Shown in pieces: positions 7,208-16,672 of a stretch of 56,323 nucleotides of DNA. The stretch's first letter is position 1. Every line of letters starts with the position of its first letter. Origin of the DNA: an uncultured Chlorobiaceae bacterium (GTDB lineage Bacteria > Bacteroidota > Chlorobiia > Chlorobiales > Chlorobiaceae); the NCBI GenBank assembly GCA_903915955.1, contig CAIWUU010000055.1, positions 1 through 56,323 of the forward strand, read 5' to 3'. A program made the translations under genes and the position numbers. A model generated the notes under the pieces. That model saw nothing but the letters and a program-made list of their open reading frames with translations. It ran no database searches and was not told where the DNA came from.

Positions 7208-8676
7208 ATTACTCGTTTTTTAAGCTTTGCGATCTTCATGATTTTTTTTGCGATATCGGTATTGTCGTAAAATCCCTTGAACGCGTCAGCTCCGCATCCA
7301 ATGGCAAAAACCTGAACCGGCACGGCTGTATGAGCATTGCTGCTCCAGCCGATTGCGGCTCTGCTGTTCAATATGCCGGTTACGGTCGGGCTGAATGTGT
7401 CAGGAATCTTTGTTCCGGCAGATTCGGTTTTCATGGTCGATGTGTAGGCTTCGTGCAGCGCGGTGCTATCCTTGGCGGATAGCGCAAGTGCTGAATTGGC
7501 ATGAGTGAGGCTGAGGCCGTAATAGGTCTTGACACTGTCGAGAGCCATGGGGAAGGTAACGGTACCGCGTTTTTTCCACGTGGAGACTTTTTCGGCAAAC
7601 CCCTGCATCGAAATGTTCTGATGGCGCAGAAGCTCAAAACGGGTTTCGTAACCGTTTGCTGAATTGCCAAGCGAGAGACCGCCGCATTCGTGATCGGCGG
7701 TAACGATTATAAGGGTTTCTTTTGGATGATGGCGGTAAAAGGCAAGGGCTTCTTTTATGGCCTTGTCCAATGCCTCGACATCGTGCGCTGCTGCAGCGGC
7801 ATCGTTGGCATGGCAGGCCCAGTCGATCTTACCTCCTTCAACCATCATGAAAAAGCCTTTGGGGTTATCGAGCAGCCGAATACCTTCGCGGGTAAATTCG
7901 GCAAGCTCAATATCATTCCCTTTACGGCGATCCATGTCAAAGCTCAGTGCTCCTTTGCTGTCATAATCGCTGTATGCCCAGCAGTGCACTCCCGGTTTTA
8001 TGGACGCCAGTTCTGTTTTATTATGGGCAATAACATAATGGGCAGACTGCATGAGAGCCTTAATATCTCCCCGAAAAGCTTTGCTTTTTGCCTGGTTTTC
8101 AGGAAAGTTTCCGGCGCTGTAACCTCCGCCGAAGTAGTCAAAACCGCTTGAAGCCATCTCTTTGGCAATGTCGTACAGGTTGCTGCGTGACGCATTGTGC
8201 GCATAAAAACAGGCCGGTGTTGCGTCGTCGATTCCAACGCTGGAGACAATTCCGGTTTTCATCCCCTTTGCTTTCGCCATTTCAGCAATGGTTCTGAGCG
8301 TATCGAGGTGGTTGCCAGCCATCGAAATGGTACCTATGGTAGTTTTGCTTCCGGTCGCGAGTGCGGTGCTGGCGGCTCCTGAATCGGTGATAAGTTGGTC
8401 TCTGGCATGGGTGGTCGCCATACCGAGTACTGGAAAAGAGGTCATGGCAAGGGAACGACCATTCTCAAGCAGTGCCTCGGAGAGTTTTATCTGAGCTGGC
8501 CCCATGCCATCTCCGATAAAGAGAAAGAGGTAGCGCGGTGTTCTGGTCGTCTCCTTTGGAGCCGCAAGTATTGTCTGGTTTGAGGTAAAACAGGCAGCAT
8601 TTGATACGGTGATGATCAGCAGCGCTAATTTCAGTACTGTTTTGACAGCGCAAAGTTTCCGTCGAAATGCCTTCAT
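7204..8676 (-). CDS. phoA: Alkaline phosphatase (PhoA family), exported
   Basis: Metal-dependent phosphomonoesterase of 490 residues that releases phosphate from organic esters outside the cytoplasm. The N-terminus is a signal sequence of about 30 residues ending near SNAAC, which could be a weak lipobox or a signal peptidase I site. The catalytic core starts with FLFIGDGMGP (metal-binding Asp). The Ser nucleophile lies in TDSGAASTALATG, and later metal ligands are in GGKIDWACHAND and TADHECGG. The Ser and His/Asp ligands of an active enzyme all appear present. The gene is convergent with the ABC transporter operon. No clear 11-bp-repeat Pho box was found upstream. Confidence 0.92.
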   Translation of the reverse strand: MKAFRRKLCAVKTVLKLALLIITVSNAACFTSNQTILAAPKETTRTPRYLFLFIGDGMGPAQIKLSEALLENGRSLAMTSFPVLGMATTHARDQLITDSGAASTALATGSKTTIGTISMAGNHLDTLRTIAEMAKAKGMKTGIVSSVGIDDATPACFYAHNASRSNLYDIAKEMASSGFDYFGGGYSAGNFPENQAKSKAFRGDIKALMQSAHYVIAHNKTELASIKPGVHCWAYSDYDSKGALSFDMDRRKGNDIELAEFTREGIRLLDNPKGFFMMVEGGKIDWACHANDAAAAAHDVEALDKAIKEALAFYRHHPKETLIIVTADHECGGLSLGNSANGYETRFELLRHQNISMQGFAEKVSTWKKRGTVTFPMALDSVKTYYGLSLTHANSALALSAKDSTALHEAYTSTMKTESAGTKIPDTFSPTVTGILNSRAAIGWSSNAHTAVPVQVFAIGCGADAFKGFYDNTDIAKKIMKIAKLKKRVI

Positions 8677-8819
8677 GAATCTCTCTGGTAATAGTTTAGA
8701 ACTCAGTGGAAGTATATACTCATTACCCGGGTTTTAATCCAGATGACAAATGTTACAGCAGTGTAAAAACTGGACGCAACAATCCTGACAGGGAAGTGCA
8801 AAGAGGCTTGCTAATAGGG

Positions 8820-9569
8820 CTATTTGCTTCTTTCAAGGTGTGCGCGAAGCTCTTCCCAGAGGTTACGGTAGGCTTTTGATGCAGGGGAGTTTGGCAGAAC
8901 GGCATTGAGTGGCGCCCGGTAGATGCCCATTTTTTCAACCTCGGAATTGTAGGGGATTGTCCCGGTGAGGAATCCCTGTGTGTCCCGGAATTCATCGATA
9001 ATGTCGCGATGCAGTTTTTTCTTTTTTTCCACCATGCTGAAAAATGGCAGGATTTTTGAACTATCAAGTTTATTTGCTTCAAAAAAATCCTTTAACTGGA
9101 TATAGGTGCGAATTGACAGAGTCGTGGGAATCAATGGAACCACGACCACGTCGGAGGCAGCAAAGACACTTTCTGAAAGGAGTGTCAGGTTTGGTGGGCA
9201 ATCAATAAACACAAACCGGTAATCTTCGCTCAGTTCAGTCAGGTTTTTTTTGAGTTTTTTCTGAGGTTTTTTCTCTTCAGAGAGTTCGATATCAAGATTC
9301 CGGTACGAAAAGTCTGATGGGAGCAGGTCAAGGTTTTCAAAGTCTGTTGCCTTGATATGCTGAAAGATCTTTTTGTTTCCCTTCAGGAATTTGTCGCTGT
9401 TGTATTTTTTTGAAGCAGCAATTCTGAAGTAGTATGAGCTTGCGCCCTGCGGATCAAGATCGCAGATCAGTGTCGGCGTTGAGAGCAGGGAAGAGAGGTA
9501 AGAGAGGTTGACTGCCGCAGCAGTTTTACCGACCCCGCCCTTGATGCTGTAAAGCGCTATTGTTTTCAT
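8820..9569 (-). CDS. ParA/MinD-type ATPase paired with a CHAD protein
   Basis: ATPase of 249 residues of the ParA/Soj type. The deviant Walker A loop KGGVGKT carries the signature Lys10 that allows ATP-dependent dimers. Walker A-prime is [11 protein letters not shown] and Walker B is [10 protein letters not shown]. Members of this family bind DNA non-specifically in the ATP form and position cargo such as chromosomes, plasmids, chemosensory arrays or carboxysomes. There is no ParB and no parS-like array nearby. The start codon overlaps the stop of the upstream CHAD gene (ATGA), so the two are translated together. The partner suggests that the cargo is polyphosphate; that is inference. Confidence 0.85.
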   Translation of the reverse strand: MKTIALYSIKGGVGKTAAAVNLSYLSSLLSTPTLICDLDPQGASSYYFRIAASKKYNSDKFLKGNKKIFQHIKATDFENLDLLPSDFSYRNLDIELSEEKKPQKKLKKNLTELSEDYRFVFIDCPPNLTLLSESVFAASDVVVVPLIPTTLSIRTYIQLKDFFEANKLDSSKILPFFSMVEKKKKLHRDIIDEFRDTQGFLTGTIPYNSEVEKMGIYRAPLNAVLPNSPASKAYRNLWEELRAHLERSK

Positions 9570-11140
9570 GTTATAATGCTTGTCAGAAGATCGTGAAACA
9601 GTTGACTGGTTTTCTTGTCGTCAAATGCCGAAAAGGTTTTGTGGAATGTACGGCGTGCCTCTTCCTGTTTTTGAAAAAGGGTTGCCATAAGCCCGCCCAT
9701 TGATGCGGCAAGCAAGTTCTCCTCTTTGCCGTTGGGGATTGCTGTCAGGCGTTCATGAAGAAAGTGCAATTGGACGGAAAAATCGACAAAGTCACCGAGA
9801 TTTTCCTGAAGCTCTTTCAATTGTCTGATAACGGGAACAACCGATTTTTGGGGAAAAATCGAGGAGAAGAATTCAAGCAGATAACGCAGTTTTTTGCAGT
9901 CAATACGCAGTGCATGAAGCTCGCGGTCAGTTGTTTCATGGCTGACCTGACGGCCGTGTCGGATTACTTTTTTCCATGCTTTATTTATGGTATCCAAAGC
10001 CATATCCCTGGTGGAGAGGGAAGCGTTTGGGGAAAGCCTGGGATCAGGAATTGACTGCTCTGTTGTAAAGGAATACCACTCTTCAAGAAAGGATTTGTAT
10101 TCACTGGATGCAAGATAGCGGCAGAACTTTTGGTGCAGCCTCCTGCGTGATGCCGCAATGTCGTTAAAAAAGAGCTGGAGTGATGGCTGGAGAAACCGGG
10201 GAAGATAGTCGAAATAGGTTGCCTGCCGAAGAAGATAGACATCGCTGTCCCTCAATTCGTTGGTACGTTTTCCGAGTTCCCTGAAGAGATTGAGATAATA
10301 TTCGCTCTCCTGGGCATCAAAAACACCCTTGAGCTGTTTCAGGACTGAACGGGTACGGCGTATGGCAACACGATAGTCGTGCAAAAATTCTGAATCGATA
10401 TTTTTTTTGATTCCCTCTTCATTTGCACGCATGACGGAAAAGGTGAACTGAAGCAACCGCCGGGCACTTTCATGAACAGGTGCATCAGCATCCAGCTCAA
10501 GCTTGATTTTTGAAGAGTAATCCTTTGCGTTCCGTCCGGCTGCGTTCAGGATCAGCTTAAAAAGCTCCCTGAAATCCACGATGCTGCAAACGTTATCATC
10601 GTTACACAATAATGACTTCTTGATCAGTTCCATATCATCTTCATATCCCTTGAACGGTGAAAGAGAAAAAAGATGTGCGAAGGTTTCCGGATTCTCTCTG
10701 CCGGCAAGGCATAATGATTCCGAGGTCAGAATGGCGATTGTCTTTTCGTTATCGTCAAGAATGCGGTACGACGTGATGATCGCATCTATAGCGCAGAGTT
10801 TTATGAAAGCCCTGATATCGCTCAATGAAGAGAGCTCTGTTTTAAAACTGCAGGAAGGAAGGTTGTCAGAGAAAAAAGAGCAAGGACTTCCGGGGAATGG
10901 GAGTGAGGCTTTTTCATGCCCGGTGTTGAGATCAGCAAGAAACAGGGCCCTCTTTTTCTTTACAATGACCACCTCTTTTTCAAAAGCCTGCCACTCCATC
11001 GTATCGTAAAACTCTCGACGCTCTTTCCATGATGAAATGGCCTTGAGTTGCCATCCGGAAGAAAGAATTTGTTCAGGCAGCGATTCACTGGATGCAGCCT
11101 GAACCAATTTGAGGTATACCGTTTTCGGTGTGGAGAGCAT
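9566..11140 (-). CDS. CYTH-like/CHAD domain protein (polyphosphate binding)
   Basis: Protein of 524 residues. Residues about 1-200 look like a degenerate CYTH domain (strand pattern around [11 protein letters not shown] and EVVIVKKKR), lacking the clear ExExK motif of active triphosphatases. From about 225 to the end is a CHAD domain, with the two typical basic helices [15 protein letters not shown] and [21 protein letters not shown] domains bind inorganic polyphosphate through these Lys/Arg/His surfaces and locate to polyphosphate granules in other bacteria. No signal peptide. It overlaps a ParA-type gene by 4 bp; ppk and phoU lie 2 kb away. Confidence 0.85.
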   Translation of the reverse strand: MLSTPKTVYLKLVQAASSESLPEQILSSGWQLKAISSWKERREFYDTMEWQAFEKEVVIVKKKRALFLADLNTGHEKASLPFPGSPCSFFSDNLPSCSFKTELSSLSDIRAFIKLCAIDAIITSYRILDDNEKTIAILTSESLCLAGRENPETFAHLFSLSPFKGYEDDMELIKKSLLCNDDNVCSIVDFRELFKLILNAAGRNAKDYSSKIKLELDADAPVHESARRLLQFTFSVMRANEEGIKKNIDSEFLHDYRVAIRRTRSVLKQLKGVFDAQESEYYLNLFRELGKRTNELRDSDVYLLRQATYFDYLPRFLQPSLQLFFNDIAASRRRLHQKFCRYLASSEYKSFLEEWYSFTTEQSIPDPRLSPNASLSTRDMALDTINKAWKKVIRHGRQVSHETTDRELHALRIDCKKLRYLLEFFSSIFPQKSVVPVIRQLKELQENLGDFVDFSVQLHFLHERLTAIPNGKEENLLAASMGGLMATLFQKQEEARRTFHKTFSAFDDKKTSQLFHDLLTSIIT

Positions 11141-11279
11141 CCTGTGTCTTTCGGTTAAAATGTAAAAACCCTACTGAAGGAAAATTCAGGCGTTATCAAC
11201 AATAAAATAGATTAAATAAAATATATCAATCAAGGCTATTCCCGAAACCTATTCAAGTGATTTATCAAAAAATTCGCGG

Positions 11280-11303
11280 AAAACCTCGCCCTATAGGGCG
11301 GGG
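11280..11303 (-). terminator. Terminator of the first Cys-ladder repeat gene
   Basis: Read on the minus strand, CCCCGCCC-TATA-GGGCGAGG forms an 8-bp hairpin (one G-U pair) followed by TTTT and, after a GC-rich break, a second T run. It lies 33 bp after the stop of the repeat-protein gene at 11336. Confidence 0.5.
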
Positions 11304-11335
11304 ATGGATAGCGTGGCCACTGCATGCTACCGGTT

Positions 11336-12505
11336 TTAGTTTGGTGTTTGTTGTTGTTCGATATATTTCCCTTTGATTGAACATGTTGCTCGAGCTTGTT
11401 CTTCATTGAAAATGGCTGTATTCCCCGAGCAAATAAAATCTGCGCCAACTTTCTTGACGGTTCCGTTGAGTGAAGTGAGTTGGTTTCTTGAGCAATCGAA
11501 ATCCCCCTTGACTTTTTTAGGTGCCCCATCAAGAGATGTTAACTGGTTACTGGAGCAATTAAAATAGCCTTTAACCTTTTTTGAGGCACCTTTCAGCGAT
11601 GTCAACTGGTTATCTGAACAAGAGAAATTTCCATTGACTTTTTGTGGTGAACCTTCGAGTGTTATTAATTGATTGCCGGAACAATCGAAATCTTTAACAT
11701 ACTGAGGCGTTCCTGCAAGTGAGGTTAATTGGTTTCCTGAACAATCGAAATTTCCCTCAACTTCTTTAGGTGCGCCCTTAAGTGAAATGAGCTTATGGTT
11801 TGAACAATCAAAGTTACCATAAACAAAATTTGGCCCGCCTTTAAGGGATTTTAAAGGATTTCCTGCGCATAAAAAGTTACCAATAATAAAAATGGGAGAT
11901 CCTGCGAGTGAGGTCAATTGATTGTGTGAGCAATCAAAATCCCCATGAGCTTCATCCGGGCTTCCTTCGAGTGATGCCAAATGATTGTGTGAACAGTCAA
12001 AATCGCCAACGTCCTGAGGAGCGCCCTCAAGAGTTGTCAACTGGTTATCCGAACAGGCAAAATCGCCGCCAACTTTTCGAGGCGCTCCTTTGAGTGACTT
12101 CAACAGGTTATCTGAGCAAGAAAAATCACCACCAACTTTTTTAAGATAACTCTGGAGTGTCGTGAGCTGGTTTCCTGCACAATCGAAATTGCCATTCACC
12201 ACTTTTGGAACCCCTTCGAGTGAAATCAGTTGATTGTGTGAACAATCGAAATCCCAGAGAACTTCATCAGGGCCACCTTCGAGTGTTGTCAGTTTGTTAT
12301 TTGAACAAGAAAAATCACCACCAACGTTATGAGGACCACCCTCAAGCGTTGTGAGATGGTTCCCGGAACAATTGAAATTCCCGGCCACTATTCCCGGACA
12401 ACCCTCAAGAGAGGTAAGTCCCATATTTGAACAATCTATATCGCCTTTTCCATCAAGATGGCCCATACCTTCGGCGAATGTTATTTTTGTTACGTTTGTA
12501 GTCAT
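11336..12505 (-). CDS. Cys-ladder leucine-rich-repeat protein 1 (17 units)
   Basis: Protein of 389 residues built almost entirely of about 17 tandem units of 20-21 residues, consensus GDFDCSGNQLTSLEGAPKKV. This fits the bacterial LRR pattern (N.LTSL..P) with a Cys at the position usually held by a hydrophobic residue. The N-terminal cap is FAEGMGHLDGKGDIDCS and the C-terminal cap is EEQARATCSIKG; both caps recur in two paralogs at 16673 and 21763. Two units are one residue short. No signal peptide or membrane helix, so probably cytoplasmic. The role is unknown; LRR solenoids usually bind proteins. It stands alone on its strand, with its own terminator and no strong Shine-Dalgarno sequence. 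Confidence 0.8.
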   Translation of the reverse strand: MTTNVTKITFAEGMGHLDGKGDIDCSNMGLTSLEGCPGIVAGNFNCSGNHLTTLEGGPHNVGGDFSCSNNKLTTLEGGPDEVLWDFDCSHNQLISLEGVPKVVNGNFDCAGNQLTTLQSYLKKVGGDFSCSDNLLKSLKGAPRKVGGDFACSDNQLTTLEGAPQDVGDFDCSHNHLASLEGSPDEAHGDFDCSHNQLTSLAGSPIFIIGNFLCAGNPLKSLKGGPNFVYGNFDCSNHKLISLKGAPKEVEGNFDCSGNQLTSLAGTPQYVKDFDCSGNQLITLEGSPQKVNGNFSCSDNQLTSLKGASKKVKGYFNCSSNQLTSLDGAPKKVKGDFDCSRNQLTSLNGTVKKVGADFICSGNTAIFNEEQARATCSIKGKYIEQQQTPN

Positions 12506-12597
12506 TTTAATTTTTGCAAATAAATGATAGATATAAAAAGCATAATCAGTTGCAGTATATAGCTTAAAATTAAAAAAAATCCAATCAAGTATTTTTG

Positions 12598-12627
12598 TTG
12601 ACAGCGCCTGTAAAAGGGTAATAATAT
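12598..12627 (+). promoter_or_regulatory. Sigma70-type promoter toward phoU
   Basis: Perfect -35 TTGACA (12598-12603), 18-bp spacer, then TAATAT (12622-12627). The predicted start is near 12635, leaving a leader of about 380 nt before phoU or a separate small transcript. Confidence 0.45.
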
Positions 12628-12948
12628 TTTTGGGCAGTAATAACTTTTAATTATTTAGCATTAAAAATGATAGGCAAGTATATACGCCGATGCCATAAGA
12701 GACGATTTTGTGAATTGTTATTTTATCGGTGGATACCTTGATTTAAACCAGTGCCCTGCTTTTTTGCCGCTCTTTTTTCTGTGCGCCACTGATATTTGTT
12801 TTCATATTTGTAACATAAGCGCCGTTGCATTCTGGCTTTAAAGGCATAGATTAAGGTCTTTATTTATACACGGACAGAAATTGGTAAAAAAACCTGTGTC
12901 ACATTGTTTGTTGAGGATACAATAATATTTTTTGATGAAAATTTACTG

Positions 12949-12978
12949 TTTGACAACGTCTTAATGACAACGATTATA
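12949..12978 (+). promoter_or_regulatory. Degenerate Pho-box-like repeats before phoU
   Basis: TTTGACAA, CTTAATGA and CGATTATA follow each other at 11-bp period, 38 bp before phoU. The first two differ from CTTAACAA at two positions each; the third is poor. Weak on its own, supported only by the downstream gene being phoU. Confidence 0.25.
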
Positions 12979-13016
12979 TAACCGGAAGATTCAGCTAACG
13001 AAACCAATGTGCGATT

Positions 13017-13703
13017 ATGCAAGAACGTCCGGTTCATAAACTTATAAAAGAACTTTCTCAGGTTCTTGTTCAACTCTCCGACAAGGTAGTCGGGAATTTA
13101 TTCAATGCTCTTCATGCTGTGAAATATCAGGATGAACAGAGTGCGCGCCAAATCAGGATTGTTGATGATGAAATTGATGTGGATGAAGTTGACCTCGAAG
13201 AGCGTTGTTTGGCATTTCTTGCGCTCCAACAGCCGGTAGCAAAAGATCTCCGCTCCATAGTTACCATTATTAAGATCAATGAACATCTTGAGCGTATAGG
13301 TGATCTGGCGGTTCATATTATTGAACGTATGCCAGAAATCAGTCCGGAGATGCTTGAGGCCCTTGAGTTGGACAATATGGGTACGCAAGCCGGTAAGATG
13401 GTTAAACAGTCTATTGATGCATTTGTCGCGACAGACCGTTTTCTTGCCAGTCGAATCGGTGTTATGGATGAACAAATTGATGCCATACATCGTAAGGTAT
13501 TCAAGAGTATCGCCTTGCTCATGAAAAGTCCGGATTCGGATAGTAATGAGCTTTTAGCGGCCTTGAGTATATCGAGATATATCGAACGTATGGCTGATCA
13601 TGCCAGTCGTATAGCCAATGAGGTTATTTTTCTTGTAACAGGGGAAAATGTGCGGCATACCGAATGGTCCAATGAAAAACTTATAAACTCTTCACGGTAT
13701 TGA
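13017..13703 (+). CDS. phoU: Phosphate signalling protein PhoU
   Basis: Helical protein of 228 residues made of two three-helix bundles, each with the metal-binding family motif: LEERCLAFLALQQPVAKDLR with IKINEHLERIGDLAVHI in the first, and ALSISRYIERMADHASRIANEVIF in the second. PhoU links the phosphate transporter to the PhoR kinase and represses the Pho regulon when phosphate is abundant. It is followed after 6 bp by ppk, so the two form an operon. No pst transporter genes are in the window. The ATG at 13017 gives the usual family N-terminus. Confidence 0.93.
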   Translation: MQERPVHKLIKELSQVLVQLSDKVVGNLFNALHAVKYQDEQSARQIRIVDDEIDVDEVDLEERCLAFLALQQPVAKDLRSIVTIIKINEHLERIGDLAVHIIERMPEISPEMLEALELDNMGTQAGKMVKQSIDAFVATDRFLASRIGVMDEQIDAIHRKVFKSIALLMKSPDSDSNELLAALSISRYIERMADHASRIANEVIFLVTGENVRHTEWSNEKLINSSRY

Positions 13704-13709
13704 CTGCTA

Positions 13710-15791
13710 ATGTCTTTTCTTGATTCCTCCCATTATGTCAATAGGGAGTTGAGCTGGCTCCATTTCAATCAGCGTGTGCTCGAAGAAGCTCTCGATCCTG
13801 AAGCCCATCCGCTTTTGGAAAGAGTCAAATTCATCTCGATTTTCAGCTCAAACCTTGATGAGTATTTCATGATCCGGGTTGCCGGTATTGAGGATCAGTA
13901 TGAGGCGGGTGTAGGAGATCGGACTATCGACGGCCATACTCCATCCGAGCAGCTTGAAAAAATCCGAACGATGGTCTTGTTGCAGCTTAGTCAGCGGAAC
14001 AGGTGCTTTTACCTTGATCTGGTGCCAGCACTTAAGCTTGAGGGCATTGAGTTCCTTCGGGTTTCAGAATTATCTGCTACAAAGCAAAAAGCCCTGAGTC
14101 TTTATTTTCGCAGGGAGATCTATCCCGTATTGACCCCGTTGGCTTTCGATACCGGTCACCCATTTCCTTTTATGTCGAACCTTTCACTGAACCTCGCCAT
14201 AGAAATTGCAGATGATGAAACCCGTATACTGAAGTTCGCCCGTGTCAAAGTTCCGAGCATTTTGCCAAGACTTGTTCGGGTAAATGAAATCCGGGGTTTT
14301 GAAGATAATGACGGGATAATCCGCTATATCTGGCTCGAAGATCTTATTGAAAACAATCTGGCGCAGTTGTTCCCCAAAATAAGGATCACCCGGGCGCATC
14401 TTTTCAGATTAATCCGCAATGCTGATGTTGAAATTGAGGAGGATGAAGCAGGAGATTTGCTCAAGACTATTGAAAAGGGAATTCGCTCACGCCGTTACGG
14501 AAAGGTTGTTCGCCTTGACATTACTCCGGCAATGCCTGTGCCGGTGAGGAAGCTTCTCATGAAAAATCTTGGTGTTGCCGAAAGAAACGTCTATGAAATA
14601 GATGGAGCTCTTGGACTCGGTTCTCTTATGGAACTTCTGAAAATTGAACGACCCTCTTTAAAAGATGAGCCCTATGTGCAAAATAATCCTATAGAGGAGC
14701 AGTCCACCCCTGATATCTTCAGCGCCATTAAAGCCAAAGATCAGTTACTCTATCATCCTTACGACTCATTTCAGCCTGTTGTAGATTTTATCAAACAAGC
14801 CGCCATTGATCCTGATGTGCTTTCGATAAAGCAGACGCTGTACAGGGTTGGCAGCAACTCTCCAATAGTCAAAGCCTTGATGATGGCTGCTGAAGCGGGT
14901 AAACAGGTCGCCGTTCTCGTGGAACTGAAGGCAAGGTTTGATGAAGGAAACAACATTATCTGGGCACGAGCGCTTGAGAATGTCGGAGCGCACGTAGCCT
15001 ACGGCCTGCCTGGACTGAAAACCCACGCAAAGCTTACCTTGATTGTGCGTCGTGAACAAAAAAAGCTTAAACGGTATCTGCATCTTGGCACTGGTAACTA
15101 CAATCCTGCGACCGGCAAGATGTACACTGATTATAGCTTGTTTACTGTCAATGAACAGCTTGCCAACGATGTTGCAGAACTGTTCAACGCTTTGACTGGA
15201 TATTCAAAGCATACCGAGTACAGAAAACTGCTTGTCTCGCCGATCAATACCCGCAAAAGGATTATTGAAATGATAGAAAGGGAGGCTGAATGGAGCCGGA
15301 AGGAGAGCAAGGGAAGAATTGTTATGAAAATGAATTCCCTGGTTGATGCCAAAACCATCCGGGCACTCTACAGTGCATCGTGCGAAGGGGTGAAGATTGA
15401 TCTTATCATACGTGGGATATGCTGTCTGAAGCCAGGTATTCCTGAAATCAGTGAAAATATCAGGGTAATCAGTGTAATCGGACGTTTTCTGGAGCATAGC
15501 AGAGCTTACTACTTTCATAACGGCGGCAAGGAGGAGTTATTTCTGGGAAGTGCCGATATCATGCAGCGAAATCTTGATGATCGTGTGGAGACCCTTTTTC
15601 CTGTGTTTGACAAATCGATAATCCGGATTGTCAAAACGGATCTTGATCTGATTCTGAGCGATAATGTCAAGGCATGGGAGATGAATGCTGAAGCAATATA
15701 CTCGAAGATCAGCAATGAGGGCTTAAAAGTTAATAGTCAGGCTCTCTTTTTAACCAGATTGGATCAGAAAAAAAACCTCATATCACAGTGA
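13710..15791 (+). CDS. ppk1: Polyphosphate kinase 1
   Basis: Enzyme of 693 residues that builds inorganic polyphosphate from ATP and can run in reverse. The N-terminal domain has [13 protein letters not shown] and [12 protein letters not shown]. The two phospholipase-D-like catalytic domains contain the autophosphorylated His in [15 protein letters not shown] and the second essential His in [30 protein letters not shown] is the family signature. The length is normal. Translation is coupled to phoU. It would supply the polymer bound by the CHAD protein encoded at 9566-11140. Confidence 0.96.
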   Translation: MSFLDSSHYVNRELSWLHFNQRVLEEALDPEAHPLLERVKFISIFSSNLDEYFMIRVAGIEDQYEAGVGDRTIDGHTPSEQLEKIRTMVLLQLSQRNRCFYLDLVPALKLEGIEFLRVSELSATKQKALSLYFRREIYPVLTPLAFDTGHPFPFMSNLSLNLAIEIADDETRILKFARVKVPSILPRLVRVNEIRGFEDNDGIIRYIWLEDLIENNLAQLFPKIRITRAHLFRLIRNADVEIEEDEAGDLLKTIEKGIRSRRYGKVVRLDITPAMPVPVRKLLMKNLGVAERNVYEIDGALGLGSLMELLKIERPSLKDEPYVQNNPIEEQSTPDIFSAIKAKDQLLYHPYDSFQPVVDFIKQAAIDPDVLSIKQTLYRVGSNSPIVKALMMAAEAGKQVAVLVELKARFDEGNNIIWARALENVGAHVAYGLPGLKTHAKLTLIVRREQKKLKRYLHLGTGNYNPATGKMYTDYSLFTVNEQLANDVAELFNALTGYSKHTEYRKLLVSPINTRKRIIEMIEREAEWSRKESKGRIVMKMNSLVDAKTIRALYSASCEGVKIDLIIRGICCLKPGIPEISENIRVISVIGRFLEHSRAYYFHNGGKEELFLGSADIMQRNLDDRVETLFPVFDKSIIRIVKTDLDLILSDNVKAWEMNAEAIYSKISNEGLKVNSQALFLTRLDQKKNLISQ

Positions 15792-16042
15792 AATAAACAA
15801 TCAACTTCTCTCCGGATTGAACATTAAAGTCTAATCGTTGCTGATATTGTAAGAAAAAATTAGTATTTGAATTCTTTTTATTGAAAAATACGGACAGAGT
15901 TCGTTTTGATAATCAAATTTTTACTCCCGATTAAGATGCGGGGTATAATTGCTGTGGTTATTGAAAAAAAACTTTAGAATATGAATTTTTTTTTTTACAA
16001 ACTACGTAAACAGTTTGTTAAAATTATCAAGGGAGCACGGCA

Positions 16043-16588
16043 TTGTCATTTGTTCCAGCAAAAATATTCTTTACGAAAGGAGTTGGGCGGCACAAGGAGT
16101 ATCTTTCCTCCTTCGAGCTTGCCATGAGAGATGCTAAAATCGAGAAATGCAATCTGGTTACGGTATCAAGTATTTTTCCTCCTCATTGTGAGCGCATCAG
16201 CGTCGAAGAGGGAATAAAACTGCTCTCTCCAGGGCAGATTACCTTCGCCGTTATGGCCCGCAATTCAACCAATGAGTTCAACCGTCTTATTGCCGCATCG
16301 GTCGGTGTTGCCATTCCTGCTGACGATACACAGTACGGCTATCTGTCAGAACACCATCCTTACGGGGAATCGGCCGAGCAGTCCGGGGAGTATGCCGAAG
16401 ACTTGGCGGCTACGATGCTTGCAACCACTCTTGGTATTGAGTTTGATCCCAACAAGGACTGGGATGAGCGTGAAGGAATTTACAAAATGAGTCACAAAAT
16501 CATCAATTCATACAACATCACTGCTACCGCAGAGGGTGTAAATGGTTTGTGGACGACGGTTATTTCCTGCGCAGTCCTTCTTCCGTAG
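16043..16588 (+). CDS. pdaD: Pyruvoyl-dependent arginine decarboxylase
   Basis: Converts arginine to agmatine, the first step of one route to putrescine. This is a 181-residue proenzyme that cleaves itself between Ser42 and Ser43 in [10 protein letters not shown], turning Ser43 into the pyruvoyl cofactor. Family features [27 protein letters not shown] and the conserved C-terminal [14 protein letters not shown] are visible. The start is TTG, supported by an AAGGGAG ribosome site 7 bp ahead (16029-16035) and by the family N-terminus [12 protein letters not shown]. No agmatinase or agmatine deiminase is nearby. Homospermidine synthase follows 2.4 kb downstream. Confidence 0.92.
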   Translation: MSFVPAKIFFTKGVGRHKEYLSSFELAMRDAKIEKCNLVTVSSIFPPHCERISVEEGIKLLSPGQITFAVMARNSTNEFNRLIAASVGVAIPADDTQYGYLSEHHPYGESAEQSGEYAEDLAATMLATTLGIEFDPNKDWDEREGIYKMSHKIINSYNITATAEGVNGLWTTVISCAVLLP

Positions 16589-16672
16589 CATGGTTGTAAC
16601 CTATCAGTTGCTATGCTGCTGAATATCTTTTGTTGTTGGGTTCGTTAATTTGTTTTTCAATGGAGAAATAAT

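Larger units (their letters stand above)
12506..13016. other. Intergenic region upstream of phoU
   Basis: 511 bp of AT-rich sequence between the divergent repeat-protein gene and phoU. It contains one good sigma70-like promoter (12598-12627) and a degenerate 11-bp-period repeat close to phoU (12949-12978). No open frame with family resemblance was seen. Confidence 0.5.

Noticed and set aside
8677-8819. Pho box upstream of alkaline phosphatase
   Set aside because: CTGTAAC and TTGTCAT-like pieces occur but not at 11-bp period, so no convincing PhoB site could be claimed.
11280-11303. GC-rich hairpin resembling an IS200/IS605-type end
   Set aside because: No transposase gene or second end is nearby; its position 33 bp after a stop codon and the following T run fit a terminator.
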